Of a stretch of 64,000 bases of DNA, positions 46,274 to 57,126 are shown in pieces (positions within the stretch are counted from its first letter, which is position 1; every line of letters starts with the position of its first letter). Origin of the DNA: Lingula anatina (taxonomy: Eukaryota; Brachiopoda; Lingulata; Lingulida; Lingulidae); NCBI RefSeq assembly GCF_001039355.2, contig NW_019775858.1, positions 1-64,000 on the forward strand. The letters run 5' to 3'. Position numbers and translations under genes: made by a program. The notes beneath the pieces were generated by a model. The model was not told the DNA's origin and did not search any database. It saw nothing but the letters and a program-made list of their open reading frames with translations.

Positions 46274-46409
46274 CAGGCCCGTAGCCAGTAGGGGTTCGGG
46301 GGGTTCGAAAGGATCGCCCTTTTTGTCAGGAAAAGGTCCATTCTGAATTTTCATAATAAAAGGTCTACTTTTTCGGAAAAAAACTTGAAAATTGCTGGCT
46401 ACGAGACTG
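46274..46409. mobile_element. MITE, CAGGCCCGTAGCCAG family, copy 3 (degraded)
   Basis: The left end CAGGCCCGTAGCCAG is intact. The right end reads CTGGCTACGAGACTG with two changes. The interior is shortened to 136 bp. Confidence 0.7.
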
Positions 46410-46604
46410 TTATTTTCAGCTTCTTCTTTACACTCCGTTACAAGTATTCTGATGTACAGTATATGTAGGACCTACACGGTCTCGGGGGAGCGGAGTTTTC
46501 CTTAAAAAAAAAAAAAAAAAAAAAAAAGGAGTGATTCTTTTGACCACAAAAAAGGCAAGTATATATAACGGTTTGTGGGTCGCAAGGCGATGCTCGTGGC
46601 TACT

Positions 46605-46700
46605 AATTTCACGTAAGAGTTCTTAATTCGTGGCCCGAGTGGTTAATTCGTGCATTTGTGCTCCCAAATCTGAAGCTCGAGTTCGCAAACGCCTAATCCG
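46605..46700 (+). repeat. Possible tRNA-derived SINE fragment
   Basis: TGGCCCGAGTGGTTAA resembles the A box of Ser/Leu tRNAs. CTCCCAAATCTGAAG and GAGTTCGCAAACG, about 40-50 bases on, resemble the anticodon arm and B box of tRNA-derived SINEs. The B box is mutated and no acceptor stem pairs, so this is not a working tRNA gene. Confidence 0.35.
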
Positions 46701-46727
46701 TGTTTATAAGGCCCGAAATAGGCATAT

Positions 46728-47069
46728 ATGCTACAAAGCAACGTGCTTTTCTTCATTATTCCCTGCATTATTACAATAAATCTATGTCATGTGCAATGCA
46801 AACGAGCTCCCTCCCTTTCCTGTAAAATACCCTATAGATATCCAATATCTGAGACATGTAGGCCTACACCATGTATGTCTTTCTGCAGTATATCTCTGGC
46901 TCATAATCATATACCTACCACAAGGCGTTACAACACGAAGAGAAACAAAACGGCAAATGTTTCAGACATTTTCAGGTCTACGTTCCCTCCAGAAGAGAAT
47001 TATACAGCCAGAAACTCGGGTGACAAAAGGAAGGTAGTTTTTCTACACCCTGGGTTTCAACGTGTATAA
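46728..47069 (+). other. Possible small secreted cysteine-rich ORF (113 codons), status uncertain
   Basis: An ATG-initiated intronless frame begins with a hydrophobic signal-like stretch (VLFFIIPCIITINLC). Spaced cysteines follow (VQCKRAPSLSC, ETCRPTPCMSFC), with basic pairs. It is flanked by transposon pieces and holds a TAGGCCTA palindrome, so a chance ORF is at least as likely. No family recognised. Confidence 0.2.
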
Positions 47070-47151
47070 CCTGGTATCTATTCATTATCATCATTTGCTG
47101 CATTTGCTGTGTGAATTCAACGTAGTCTAGTTTCAGCCAACGTACAGTGTA

Positions 47152-47319
47152 CAGGCCCGTAGCCAGCAATTTCAAAAGGGGGGTTCTTTTTCTGAAAAAG
47201 TGGACCTTTTCCCATTAAAACTTCATGTACCTAGATCAAATTTTACCCAGAGTGGACCTTTTCCCAGCAAAAGGGGAGGTTCTTTCGAACCCCCCGAACC
47301 CCCCCTGGCTACGGGCCTG
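47152..47319. mobile_element. MITE, CAGGCCCGTAGCCAG family, copy 4 (opposite orientation)
   Basis: 168 bp with perfect inverted ends, flanked by GTGTA on both sides (5-bp target duplication). The interior is inverted relative to copies 1 and 2. Confidence 0.85.
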
Positions 47320-47924
47320 GTGTATTACTATTATGTGACAGTTACGCGCATTAAGAAGCTGTTCTAGCCCCATTCACGCCATTCACATGCACTAAACAGA
47401 CGGTATAATTTATCATCGGTAGGCCTATATCTATTCAGTGCTTCCATAATATGGTTAACTTCTGATTAATTCAGGACTGGTTAAATGTGTATAGGCTACC
47501 CTGAGTTTCATGCCTTTTGGGAGATTAAAAAATGTGAAACTTGTCTGTTTGGACTTGTGTAGGCCCCCTATAGGGTCTATGGCTGGATTCAGAACATATG
47601 GTCCACGGACTAACTGATCCACGGACTAAATAAGGCCGATCCACTTAAAAGCAATCATTTTCAGGGAATTCAGTCAGTTTATATTCGTTGCCTAACTGCC
47701 AGGGTCTTGAACGTGTATGTGTAGCCTACGTGTGACGTAGATCTATAAAGGTAGTTTTGTGACTACGTCACGGTTTTTGACAATTCTCGTGAGTCCTGTT
47801 ACTTCTCGCGGATCAACTGTGTACACGTAAGTGAACAAAGAGATTTTTAACTGCTTTTTTAGCGTAAAATATAGTTGGTTTTGTTCAACGTTTTATACTC
47901 TTAGCAAGATTAATCTATTTTTGT

Positions 47925-48550
47925 GGGGCTAGACTTGCCCTTCAAGAAATCGACGGAAAATAGCTCTTTGTCAAATTTGAATGGGCACTGTAGAAAACAT
48001 ATAACAGCTAAAGCTCTCAAATTAGGCACATAGGTGTGATATCATGTGAAGAATAAGTTCCGTAAATTTCAATCCAAGCAGTTGAGTACATTTTGAGACA
48101 GAACGCTTTAATTGCGCAGCAAACCGTAACGCTAATCCCTTCAAGATCTCGACGAAAACTGGAAGTGCGTCATGACGTCACTCGCTTGTACTTGGAAAGC
48201 TGCTGGGTGATTTTCCGATGAGAAATATTTCGTGGCTTATACAAATGTTCGGAAAATGACCATGCAGATAAAAGAAAATTTACTAATCAAAATTGAAACT
48301 GCGTAATTACATAGAAAAACTTTGTGCATTTCTGACCTCGACTTGTCAGTTTAAACAAAGTGTACTGAACGCATCGCAAGCAAGCACGTGAATGCCGCGT
48401 TTGATACTTTGTATCAGACGCTTCGTTTTACTTGACAACACAGTGTTCACGATGGGCCTCACAGGAAAAACAGTGCAAAAATTATGCACTTCCGGTTTTC
48501 GTCGATTTCTTGAAGGCGTCGATTTCTTGAAGGGCGAGTCTACGCCTCCG
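47925..48550. repeat. Inverted-repeat element with four copies of CCTTCAAGAAATCGACG
   Basis: Direct copies lie at about 47938 and 48137, and inverted copies at about 48486-48516 and 48517-48535. The outer arms also share TAGACTYGCCC. The inner pair matches over about 31 bases (GACGAAAACYGGAAGTGC). The 121-codon ORF starting at 48392 overlaps it and is probably not a gene. Confidence 0.6.
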
Positions 48551-49467
48551 TACGTGCTTTTACCTTACACGGTGAAATGTCTGAAACGCAGACTTTTTCT
48601 GCTCATCGACACGACACCATTTTTTTTTCTGGAATCTTCTCTCGATTCCTGGAATTTGCAATGTGATGACCGTGACTTCGCATTATATTGCCAGCAAACT
48701 GAATGTACTAAATCAAGTATTATGTTTTTTAAGTTCATTTCAATGTTATCTGTTTGAAATCTACATGTATAGGCCTACTCGTATTTCATTTCCTTCGTCT
48801 GTCTGTCTGTCTGTCTGTCTGTCTCTATATATTCATTGATGTGTTTGTGTATGCTAGTCTGTCCTTGTGTGATTTTGTCCAGCCGTCCGACTCTCTTTTT
48901 AGCCGGGCAAGAGAACCCCAGCATTTAAATTATCTGAATATCATACAGCAGTAGTACAATGCCCTTCGCTGCTAGTTAATCAGAGGACAAATGAAAATTA
49001 CCACTACATGTCATGTGTCACTGCAAACCCCTCTCCCTTATCTCAGTCGTCTTGTCTCTATATGTAACTTATGTAAGTTATGATATAGCCTCCTTTGTGT
49101 TTTGAATTTAGCATATAGTTCCATAACCAGCTCGTGTTCTACAAAGTCTGAGGCTCTTAATAATACTTCGGTATATAATGCATTACACAACTCTTCCATA
49201 TCATGGGTGTTTGCTAGTATTCGGATTCAATCTACAGTATGTACACTTACATGCAACGGGTGCAGAATTTCCCACATTGTTAGAGTTATCTGAATGACAT
49301 GATCTATGTAAGTCTCATTCTAGGGCGTAGTTAACTGTCTTAACTCTCTTCCGTCAACTGTAACGAATAGATTGAGGGATGTCACTAAAAGATGTCATCG
49401 CGGACGACACTATTCACCTCGTCCCTGCACTGGTCGTTTGACATTTGACACAAAACGGGAGTAGAGA

Positions 49468-50472
49468 ATGGAGCCCGGTATCATGGTTGTCACTGTTCCC
49501 GAGCAGACGGTATCCTCTCCCGGAGGCCATCTTCAGTATCTCCGCTCTGTTCCTGGGATTATTCGGACAACAGAACTGGTAAGGTTGTTCAGTACCCTGA
49601 GTTTCAAAGAAAATTTACATTCACTGTTAGCATGCCTTTTGAGATACGCGAGAACTTCAGGGTGATATTCAGTGGCTTTCCTCCTCCATTGTTGTTAAAA
49701 GAAAATTAAATCACCAGAAACCTATTCCCGGGAAGGGGGTGTGTGCTCTCCTCCTTTGACCTGTTTTAAAGTTGTGAAGTTAAAGGGGGTGTATAATCTC
49801 TGATTATTGGAGAAGCTTATGTACCGCACCCTCTACCAGGGTGCAGATTGATTTTTCACAGATTTTCACAGCTATGTCTCTAGATAAATAGACAGTCATT
49901 TTGGTCTGAGTCAGCAAATATGTCCACGATAATAACTGCGGCCCTGGTAGAGGTGTAGATGTAGGCCTATATGTACCGTACGCAGGAGTTAAAGCCCGGA
50001 TAGGGATCCTAAAATAATCAACACCCCTTACTTTCTAATTTCAGATATTATCTGTCCACTGACGAAAATCAAATGTACACTGGTACCGTAGTCACAGTGG
50101 AACGCGGAGTAGCAACCCGGGTGGGGCACTTCTAATTTCACGCCCACCTTACTTCTCTTTTTAGGTTTTATCTGTCCTGCTGTTGATATGTACACTGGTG
50201 GTGGTACACGGAGTGGCGTTCCAGGTGGGGTACTTCAGGAGTATGGTGTATGTGGAGTTCGTAACTGTGATGTCCATAATTCTCATCGCTGTATTGTGCA
50301 TCATTAATGTGACTCGCCTAAAGGCTAAGATTGCTATATGGCCAGCACTGGTAGGTTTACATTTTTTCCCAAAATCTTTGATTATTGCCTGATTAAAATG
50401 AGTCTATTCAAGATATTTTTGTAGGCCAACCATTTTAATAGTACATGTATAGAATGGACGATTGACCTTTTT

Positions 50473-50511
<39 letters not shown>

Positions 50512-51673
50512 GGGAAACTTAAGCAATTTTCCTACTGCCACCAAGGTATTCCCAATCCCATTTTGAGCCCTTGCGATAACAGCGATATTCACCGGTCTCC
50601 ATCTGTATAAGAATTAAGACCCAAAATTCGTCACCAGCTTTGGACAGGGCACACCTATTAAGGGAATGGTTTAAATAACCGGGGATTTTTTTATTACATA
50701 AAGACGTAACTCTCATCGTTAGCCTCACAATAACAAGTGATCGTAAGCGTGATTAACATTTGTCTGTTAAATATATTTGTTTTTTTGTCTGCCTCCGGTT
50801 TTTAATAGCGCGTGCAGACAAAATAACTTGCTTTGGAAAGACGGGTTTTAACAAAATTTTCCGATTTTGGGCTGCCATATATATATACCCCCTTCTATAC
50901 TGCCATTAAAGATAGTATTTGTCTCAGAACTGTGTCAGTCGTTTTTAAAAAAGGCAGTCGGCATTTTGATAGAAATCGTTGATTGGTTTGTCTTTGGAAA
51001 TTCAAGCCATATACAATATATTAAATTCATTAATAGTAGCAAACGTAGCCTTATGTTTGCAAATAGAGATGATAAAGATTACCGTTGGTCTCTAAACATT
51101 TCTTATGCCATTAGCACTGAATATTTCAAAGAAATGATTTGCTCTTTCTGTCAATTACAGGAGTTCATCATCTGTGGCATTCTCTTCTTAAGCTGGCTCG
51201 TCGCGTTCCTGATCGCTTGTGTGGAGGCTGCCAAGTACCCATTCCCCCAGCCTGGCTGGAACTATGCCGCAAGAATTGCTACAGCGGTAGGAAAAAAGTC
51301 AAATAATGATTTTGACGATAACTTATAAAACAACTTACTTTCTGAAACAAGAATATATCAATTTGAAATAGTCATATTCAAGTTATATCATACTGTAATA
51401 AAGTGACGTTTTAGGCCTACTTCAGTTATTTATTTCTAAATGTGATGCGTAAGCAAGAGGGCGGGCCTGCGTTTGTGCATGCATGTTTTCCTTTTTTATT
51501 TTGTTTTCCTTTTCCTGTTAATTTCGAAAAAAGTTTTTCAGTTTTGTGACTGTATATCAGTCTCACGTCTTTTCCAGATATTTACAGCATTCATCACCGC
51601 CATTTTGATTGTTGACGTCATCGTCTTGTTTATGGCGTGCAGAGGACGCCCTATCTTCCAAGCAGCGGTGTAG
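49468..51673 (+). CDS. MARVEL-domain four-helix membrane protein (CMTM/MAL-like), 172 residues
   Basis: Four coding exons, 49468-49578, 50165-50350, 51161-51286 and 51578-51673, all joined in phase 0. The protein begins MEPGIMVVTVPEQTVSSPGG with YLRSVPGIIRTTE before the first helix, a MARVEL-type entry. Four hydrophobic helices follow: about residues 38-58, 66-87 (VEFVTVMSIILIAVLCIINV), 100-121 (EFIICGILFLSWLVAFLIAC) and 142-161 (FTAFITAILIVDVIVLFMAC). It ends with a short cytosolic tail, RGRPIFQAAV. MARVEL proteins (MAL, plasmolipin, CMTM, physins) act in membrane apposition and vesicle trafficking. Size and the missing N-glycosylated loops fit CMTM or MAL better than occludin. The sequence before the ATG lacks an acceptor, so this is likely the first exon. 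An AATAAA at 53137 may end the transcript. Which CMTM paralogue it is cannot be said. Confidence 0.88.
50024..50164 (+). pseudogene. Decayed duplicate of MARVEL exon 2, immediately upstream of the real exon
   Basis: CTTACTTTCTAATTTCAG ending at 50044 and the next 90 bases mirror CTTACTTCTCTTTTTAG ending at 50164 and the start of exon 2. TTATCTGTCC, ATGTACACTGGT, CGGAGT and GTGGGG(C/T)ACTTC occur at matching positions, with a period of 120. The copy has small indels and reads I-L-S-V-H then TGA, so it cannot substitute for exon 2. Confidence 0.8.
50476..50510. repeat. Poly-A tract (about 35 bases)
   Basis: A homopolymer inside intron 2 of the MARVEL gene. It could be the tail of a retroposed copy, but no body is recognisable upstream. 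Confidence 0.9.
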
Positions 51674-54010
51674 AAGGATTTTTACTTAAGTGGTTCACAT
51701 AATACAGAAAAGAATAGATGAAATGAATGAGGATACCAGTTAACGGGACTCCGATAAGGCGCAATCAAGAGAGATGCCCATAGTTATGCCGTTCACAGAC
51801 AGGCACGGACATTCTTGGACAAAACTGCCCTTTTGATCATGGATAAAGTGAAGGTGTGGACTTTTCTCGACAAAAGAGGAAATGCAGAAATCCTTATATT
51901 TTAGCGCGCCAAACTCCCCCGTGGTATTTTATCAGTCCATGGTGTTATTTTTCCTGCAAAATGAATGCATGGGGTTTTGTCTTGAAAAAAGGGCTTGGAG
52001 AGCTTTCGCATCTTGTATATATCAAGTACCTCGAAGCTACATTGTATGAGCCAAGGAAAAGGAAAGTTGCCGAAAATATTTTAAGAGGGTCCAAGGGTAA
52101 GTAGAGGTCCATGACTGCGCGGATATTACAAGTTTAATTATCTCTGTCCCAAGGAATGACTGGGACAGAACTGACTTCAGTGTTTGAGAATGCTCAAGGA
52201 TAAAACGCCACCCATTACGGTGCTGAAATCGGGATGAGAGATCTCAACTCGAAAAAAAAGCCAAAGGAAAATAAATAACTGAATAAATAAATAAATAAAT
52301 ACATCAAATAGTTAATTAATTAAAAGGGATCACAAATAAATTTATCACGAATTAAATAAATGACAGTCTTCTCCTTTGGGGAACTGGACCTGAAGGTGTA
52401 TTAACGTTGCAGCTACTTACTAGCACTAACTTAGTACCGTACTTTCTCTGCAGACCGTTTGCTTACAAGTGTAAACATCCCATCGTGTGGCACAGCCAGG
52501 ACGTAATGGGAGCACAAGCACATCCTCAGTGCGATGGGTGGAGCTATATTTTCATTACGTTGGCTTCGCATGAAACAGTTTATTCCTCATACCTCATACC
52601 GTATTGACTGGAAACAGTCGTCCAGACACGGTTGTTTCCGCACCTCCATCCGTAAATCTGCGGAATCTGCCGACATGTTCAGAATATGACTCGGGACTTC
52701 AAAAAGTCTTAGAGCTGCGATCTCCTGTCAGAGTGTGGTGGCTGAGAAACCAGATTAACCACTAAAACAATCGCACGTTGTCTTGAGTTTTGAAGCGCTT
52801 GCCAAAGCCTTACCATTTGACAAAATTGTTGTTAATTAAATGCCTAATCACATGTTGCTATGTAAATACATCAGAATGCATATATTTCCATGTCATTGTT
52901 ATAACAAGTGTTAAACACCTTTTACCATAAATTTTATTGTATTTTAAAGTATTTGCTACTTATTGATGTAACAAAATGAACAAAATTGAAGGCATAAAGA
53001 AGAATATCAAGACACTCTTGATTCTGTGAGAAAGTGGGAGGGGTATAGCAAGAGGATTAGAAAGTAAGTAAGCATGTAGAGCCTCATAACTACATAACTT
53101 TTCTCAATAACTTTTTAAGTTATTTGACACGTTGTCAATAAAACGTCATGACATCACTGATATTGGTACAAGACATATTTAACTCCTGGATCTTTCTATA
53201 GATAATGTAATCTGACTTGGGTCTACTTTATTTCTCATTTCAAACGTCTATTGTTGTATTTCTTTTATTAGATTACCAGCATTTTTTCACTTGTTCAGTG
53301 TTAAAGGTTCATTCGTCTTGTTGTTTAGAGATAAAGGTGGCATTCCTAGTCAAAGTTTGGGCGGTTTAAATTCACACGTCCCATCTATGTAGAATTTTAC
53401 ACATTTTTACTATGGAGTTTCTTTCCAGCGACAGTAGACTTATTTCAAGTTCATTTCCGCTGGGCATGAATGAAAAAATAAAGTAAAACTTCCTACTGTT
53501 AGAAATCGTTCTCGAACAGTCTACTTTTATAGTAAAAGAAATCAGTTTTTCGAGAACAGACGTCACCACTGCACTGGGATAGGGTATTTTTACCCGTTTA
53601 ATTAACGGATCTTATGGAGAAGTAAAAATCAAACAATTGCAGATGGTCATCATTACGTATTCCAGTAGTTTGTAACTCTAGTACTTTACGCATATACTTT
53701 CACATACGCTGTCCATCTCTTTTGTTCTCTGGCCCTCTATATTGTATCACTGGCAAAAACACTTGTATATTGAGCTATAGATATGCGTTTTAACAGTGTT
53801 GACAACCCTACATGTATGTGACTATAAATAAAATCGTATCTATACTGTTCACATTCATCAAAAGCCATTTGCACGCCGAGCATCATCTATTTAAATTTGG
53901 AAACTTGTGGAAAGGGGGGCGGCAAATGTCCTTACTCTTCAGTTTCGTGTACTACACGTAGCACCCGCCATTACGTCTTTATGACAAGTTTTTAGTTAAG
54001 ATTGTATCTA
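51674..54010. other. 3' region of the MARVEL gene and spacer to the first LRR gene
   Basis: It contains an (AATA)n run at about 52280-52305, an AATAAA at 53137-53142 that would give the MARVEL gene a 1.5 kb 3' UTR, and a second AATAAA near 53826. CGAGAAC/GTTCTCG words form a loose palindrome around 53510-53560. No further gene is visible; ORFs at 51856-52104 and 52407-52607 lack features. Confidence 0.5.
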
Positions 54011-55639
54011 TCACTGGTTGAGACTAAAACTCAGTGCGGCTAAAAACAAAGCTAATACTGTCAGTGGTCCAAAACATAACGAGTTCTGACGACCGCTAGC
54101 GGTATAGAAAGGTCCGCGGCAATTATCTACCGGCATAGGACCACAGTTCTCTCTCGCTTTCTTAAGAAAGCCACTTTTCAATATCAGCCCTTGGTAAGCT
54201 TCTGGGGTAGCGCATTCCCCATCAACTGACATTCTCGGATGTCCTCTCGAGATCTCGCGATACAAATGACACGTGCAGTGAATGGGATTCCCGCGCAAGT
54301 CCACCTGCTGAAAAATCACGGAATCGATCCAGCTTGTGTCGCTCAGGTTGTTCGTGTCAAGTTCTATCGAGAGCGATCCCCGGTATGTCTTCATGTCATC
54401 GAATGCATCTGGGGCCACGTGGTTGATGTCCATCCACAGTAGGGTCAGACGCTCGACATCCAGCCCTGCAATGGTCTCCCTGGTCAAGTGTGTCCACCCG
54501 TTTTTGGACGCGTCAATCCATTTCAATTTTTTCAGCGTTTTAAGCGACTCAAGCGGAAGTGAGTTGGTGTAGCCTATAAGGGATCGCATTATGATTGTCT
54601 CCAATCTGTCTTCGAGTCCAAGAAACATGTCAGTAGTGAAGTTAAGAGGGTTTCCGCTGATTTCCAAAGTCTTGAGGTTAACTAATGCAGAAAAGGCGTT
54701 TGGTGGAAACTCCGTTATATCGTTAAATGTGATATCAAGTTCGGTGAGTGCTTTCAGAGGAGAGAAAGCCCGGTGCGGTAAAACCGAGAGGTAAGAACTG
54801 TAAAACGAGAGTCGCTTAAGGCTGTCTCCAATACCAATAAAAGCATCTGGGTGTATCGCGTCTAGTTCATAAAGATCCAAGCGGCTCAGTGTAAGTTCCT
54901 CCAAACTATCCAGTGTTTCAAATGCCCTTGCTGGTATAGACTTGATATCGTTGGCATCAATATCGAAATCTTTGAGCTTTTTTAGGCCACGTAAAGCCTC
55001 GACAGGGACATCAGTCAAACTGTTCCCATATAAATTGATTTTCTCGAGGTTTGTAGAGCCGTTAAAGGCGTCTGGGTGCACGGATGTCAGATAAGACCGA
55101 CTTAAAATAAGCTTCTTCAAGTTTGGCAAGTTGAGAAAAGCGTTGGCAGGGAGCATCTTATTGGCGTATTTGTAACTTCCCTGTATGTCGAGTTCTGTCA
55201 CCTTAGGCACTACCGTTAAAAATTCCCAAGGTAGCGTAGACAAGTCGAAACTGTTATCTTGTAAATCGAGAAAGTTTAAAGACTCGCGAAATGGACGAAA
55301 GGCGTTAACGTGGATACGCTCTAGTATGTTGTACGAAAAGTCCAACCCTTTTACTTTGCCGTCAAATGCACTGAAGGCAGTTTCCGAAATGTTCTTAATT
55401 CTGTTATTCGAAAGGATTATTTTGTCGATTGCTTTCCCTGTGTATCTTGTAAAAACTGGAACTGACGTGAGATTTCTTTTGTCACAGTCGATGACGTAGA
55501 TTGGGTTTCCGGTCACGAGGTCGGTGTCATCCTTGCACGTGCATGGCAGCGACGCGGGACAATTGTCGTCTGCTGATGATAATCCAATACATACAGCCAC
55601 CATCACCGACACACTCAAAGTCAGCATATTGGAGAACAT
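54011..55639 (-). CDS. Secreted or GPI-anchored leucine-rich-repeat protein A, 542 residues
   Basis: A single coding exon. The start at 55639 is chosen because a splice acceptor (TTTGATTTCTTAG, AG at 55669-55670) lies 30 bases upstream; the open frame further upstream is intron. Order of features: signal peptide 1-23 (ending GLSSA), cysteine-rich N-cap (CPASLPCTC and CDKRNLTSVP), about a dozen 24-residue LRRs with F-type positions (HPDAF, PANAF), LRRCT cap beginning NPIHCTCHLY, then a hydrophobic C-terminus (LTVLALFLAALSF) after a small-residue stretch, which suggests a GPI anchor. Several N-glycosylation sequons occur. The role is extracellular recognition or adhesion in general terms; ligand unknown. 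It is clearly a paralogue of the LRR gene at 61628, sharing W(I/V)D-VIF-VDLR-NP-HC and DASxN blocks and exactly the same length. Confidence 0.9.
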   Translation of the reverse strand: MFSNMLTLSVSVMVAVCIGLSSADDNCPASLPCTCKDDTDLVTGNPIYVIDCDKRNLTSVPVFTRYTGKAIDKIILSNNRIKNISETAFSAFDGKVKGLDFSYNILERIHVNAFRPFRESLNFLDLQDNSFDLSTLPWEFLTVVPKVTELDIQGSYKYANKMLPANAFLNLPNLKKLILSRSYLTSVHPDAFNGSTNLEKINLYGNSLTDVPVEALRGLKKLKDFDIDANDIKSIPARAFETLDSLEELTLSRLDLYELDAIHPDAFIGIGDSLKRLSFYSSYLSVLPHRAFSPLKALTELDITFNDITEFPPNAFSALVNLKTLEISGNPLNFTTDMFLGLEDRLETIIMRSLIGYTNSLPLESLKTLKKLKWIDASKNGWTHLTRETIAGLDVERLTLLWMDINHVAPDAFDDMKTYRGSLSIELDTNNLSDTSWIDSVIFQQVDLRGNPIHCTCHLYREISRGHPRMSVDGECATPEAYQGLILKSGFLKKARENCGPMPVDNCRGPFYTASGRQNSLCFGPLTVLALFLAALSFSLNQ

Positions 55640-55668
55640 CGTTTTCAGGTTGATAGGACTGATGAAGT
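55640..55668 (-). other. 5' UTR segment of LRR gene A, just after a UTR intron
   Basis: The exon begins after the acceptor AG at 55669-55670 and runs 29 bases to the ATG. The upstream noncoding exon is not certain. Possible donors on the minus strand are at about 57190, 57455, 58292 and 59735 (reading ATG|GTAAGT, ATG|GTAAGT, CAG|GTAGGT and AAG|GTAAGG). Confidence 0.6.
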
Positions 55669-56910
55669 CTAAGAAATCAAAGATAAAAAATATGTTGATT
55701 AAACAAAACTGTAAAAACACCGCCTTCCTCACAAAATACATTTTATAGGCCTACTTTACAAAACATTGTAATTAGACATTTCTCTCTCTTCTCTTTATAC
55801 CATTACTATTTAATTCAAATTAATCCTTTTAACTTCGTAATTCAAATACAATTGTTTTGTATTTTATTCTATAAAACGTTTCTTATGGATTTTCTACAAA
55901 ACATTTTTATGGATTGCAGACTCTTAATTAGTGCATTTTTCTTCTTAGAATCTATTATTATTATTATTATTAATATTATTATTATTATTAAAGTCAATGT
56001 CATTACAAAGACCCCTGTGATATCAGAAGATATTGGCCACGGTAAAATTGTTTTTCTACTGTCTAGCTCAAAATTCTAAATTATGCTAAAATATTGCCAA
56101 AAGTAATCTGATTCTTATGAAAATAAAATCAATCCATCCTGGGTCTATTATCTGTCTTCAAAGAAATTGAAACAAAAATCTCTTGTGGCCTCCATCGCTG
56201 GACGAAAAGACGACCACAAACTCACAAACGAGCAGAGCAACAGACCTGTCAAATTGTTTGACAAGTAGTAAGGCCTAATGATAATAATTCAATTATTTAT
56301 ATAAATGTAATATACTTTTAAGTTAAAACATGAACTTGGGTTACTTTGATAACAAGGGTGGGGAGATATAATTTTTTAACTTTTTTTTTAATCATTCCCC
56401 CTTTTTTTGTGATACCATATGACACGAAAAAGACACCTTTCCCTACATAAGCAGGAGAATCAGTGTGGTAAAGAACTCAAAAAGTCTCTTACCCAGATAG
56501 AGAGAAAGAGAGCGAGAGAGAGAGAAGTACTGACTCACGCAATTTATGTCAATACCAACCAAATGTTTACCAGACAGATACCAGAAAGCGTATACATGAG
56601 ATATTGCATGTATACTTAACACTATCTCCTATTACCCGCGAAATCGATCAATATATAACATGTATAGTTTTGTTCTTGTGTGGCTTTTTCCTACTTTGAG
56701 GTATTCTTTTTCTTACCAAAGAATTTAATGTAGATACGTCTAACAATCTAAGTGAGTTTTAACTGTACAAAATCAAATACTGACATACACATTCAGAATG
56801 CCAAATACAAAGTAAGTTGCAATGTCCTTTTCACATTCCCTCTCTCTCAGTTGCTCATTTAAATACAATCCATTTGTTTGAATGAGAGTCAATGTAGTAG
56901 TTTAAGGGTG

Positions 56911-57126
56911 CTTTCCCAGAGATTTAGATCGATCTAAAGATTAAGTTTTAGATCGACCTAACTCCCTGGAGGTTCAGGCTAAATTGCAGTCAGCCGAGCG
57001 GACACCATAGTTAATTACCCCCTTAGTGCTTTTAGTAGGCGGGCCAGACGCTTAAGCCGGCCAAGCTGACAGTAATCTAGTGAGACTCCCCACAGGGATA
57101 GATCGATCTAAAAATCTATGGAAATG
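56911..57126. mobile_element. MITE, CATTCCCA/GATCGATC family, copy 4
   Basis: CTTTCCCAGAGATTTAGATC and GATCTAAAAATCTATGGAAA are inverted ends. The core (TAACTCCCTGGAGGTTCAGG, TAGTTAATTACCCCCTTA, AGTAGGCGGGCC) matches copy 1 at 9403 closely along its length. Confidence 0.8.

Larger units (their letters stand above)
41801..49467. other. Repeat-rich spacer between the cytochrome b5 and MARVEL genes
   Basis: No complete gene is recognisable. It contains three CAGGCCCGTAGCCAG MITE copies, long GA and CA arrays (43578-43633 and 43806-43883), a GGAT/GT tract (45655-45800), a (GTCT)n run (48801-48826), a poly-A tract at about 46505, a tRNA-like SINE piece, an inverted-repeat element at 47925-48550, and two exon-like segments listed separately. 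Several palindromes TAGGCCTA also lie here. Confidence 0.6.

Noticed and set aside
48392-48757. 121-codon plus-strand ORF
   Set aside because: Overlaps inverted repeats of a probable element and shows no domain or signal.
55640-55741. N-terminal extension of LRR protein A (34 codons upstream of the chosen start)
   Set aside because: It crosses a splice acceptor 30 bases before the ATG, and the paralogue has the same arrangement and length without it.
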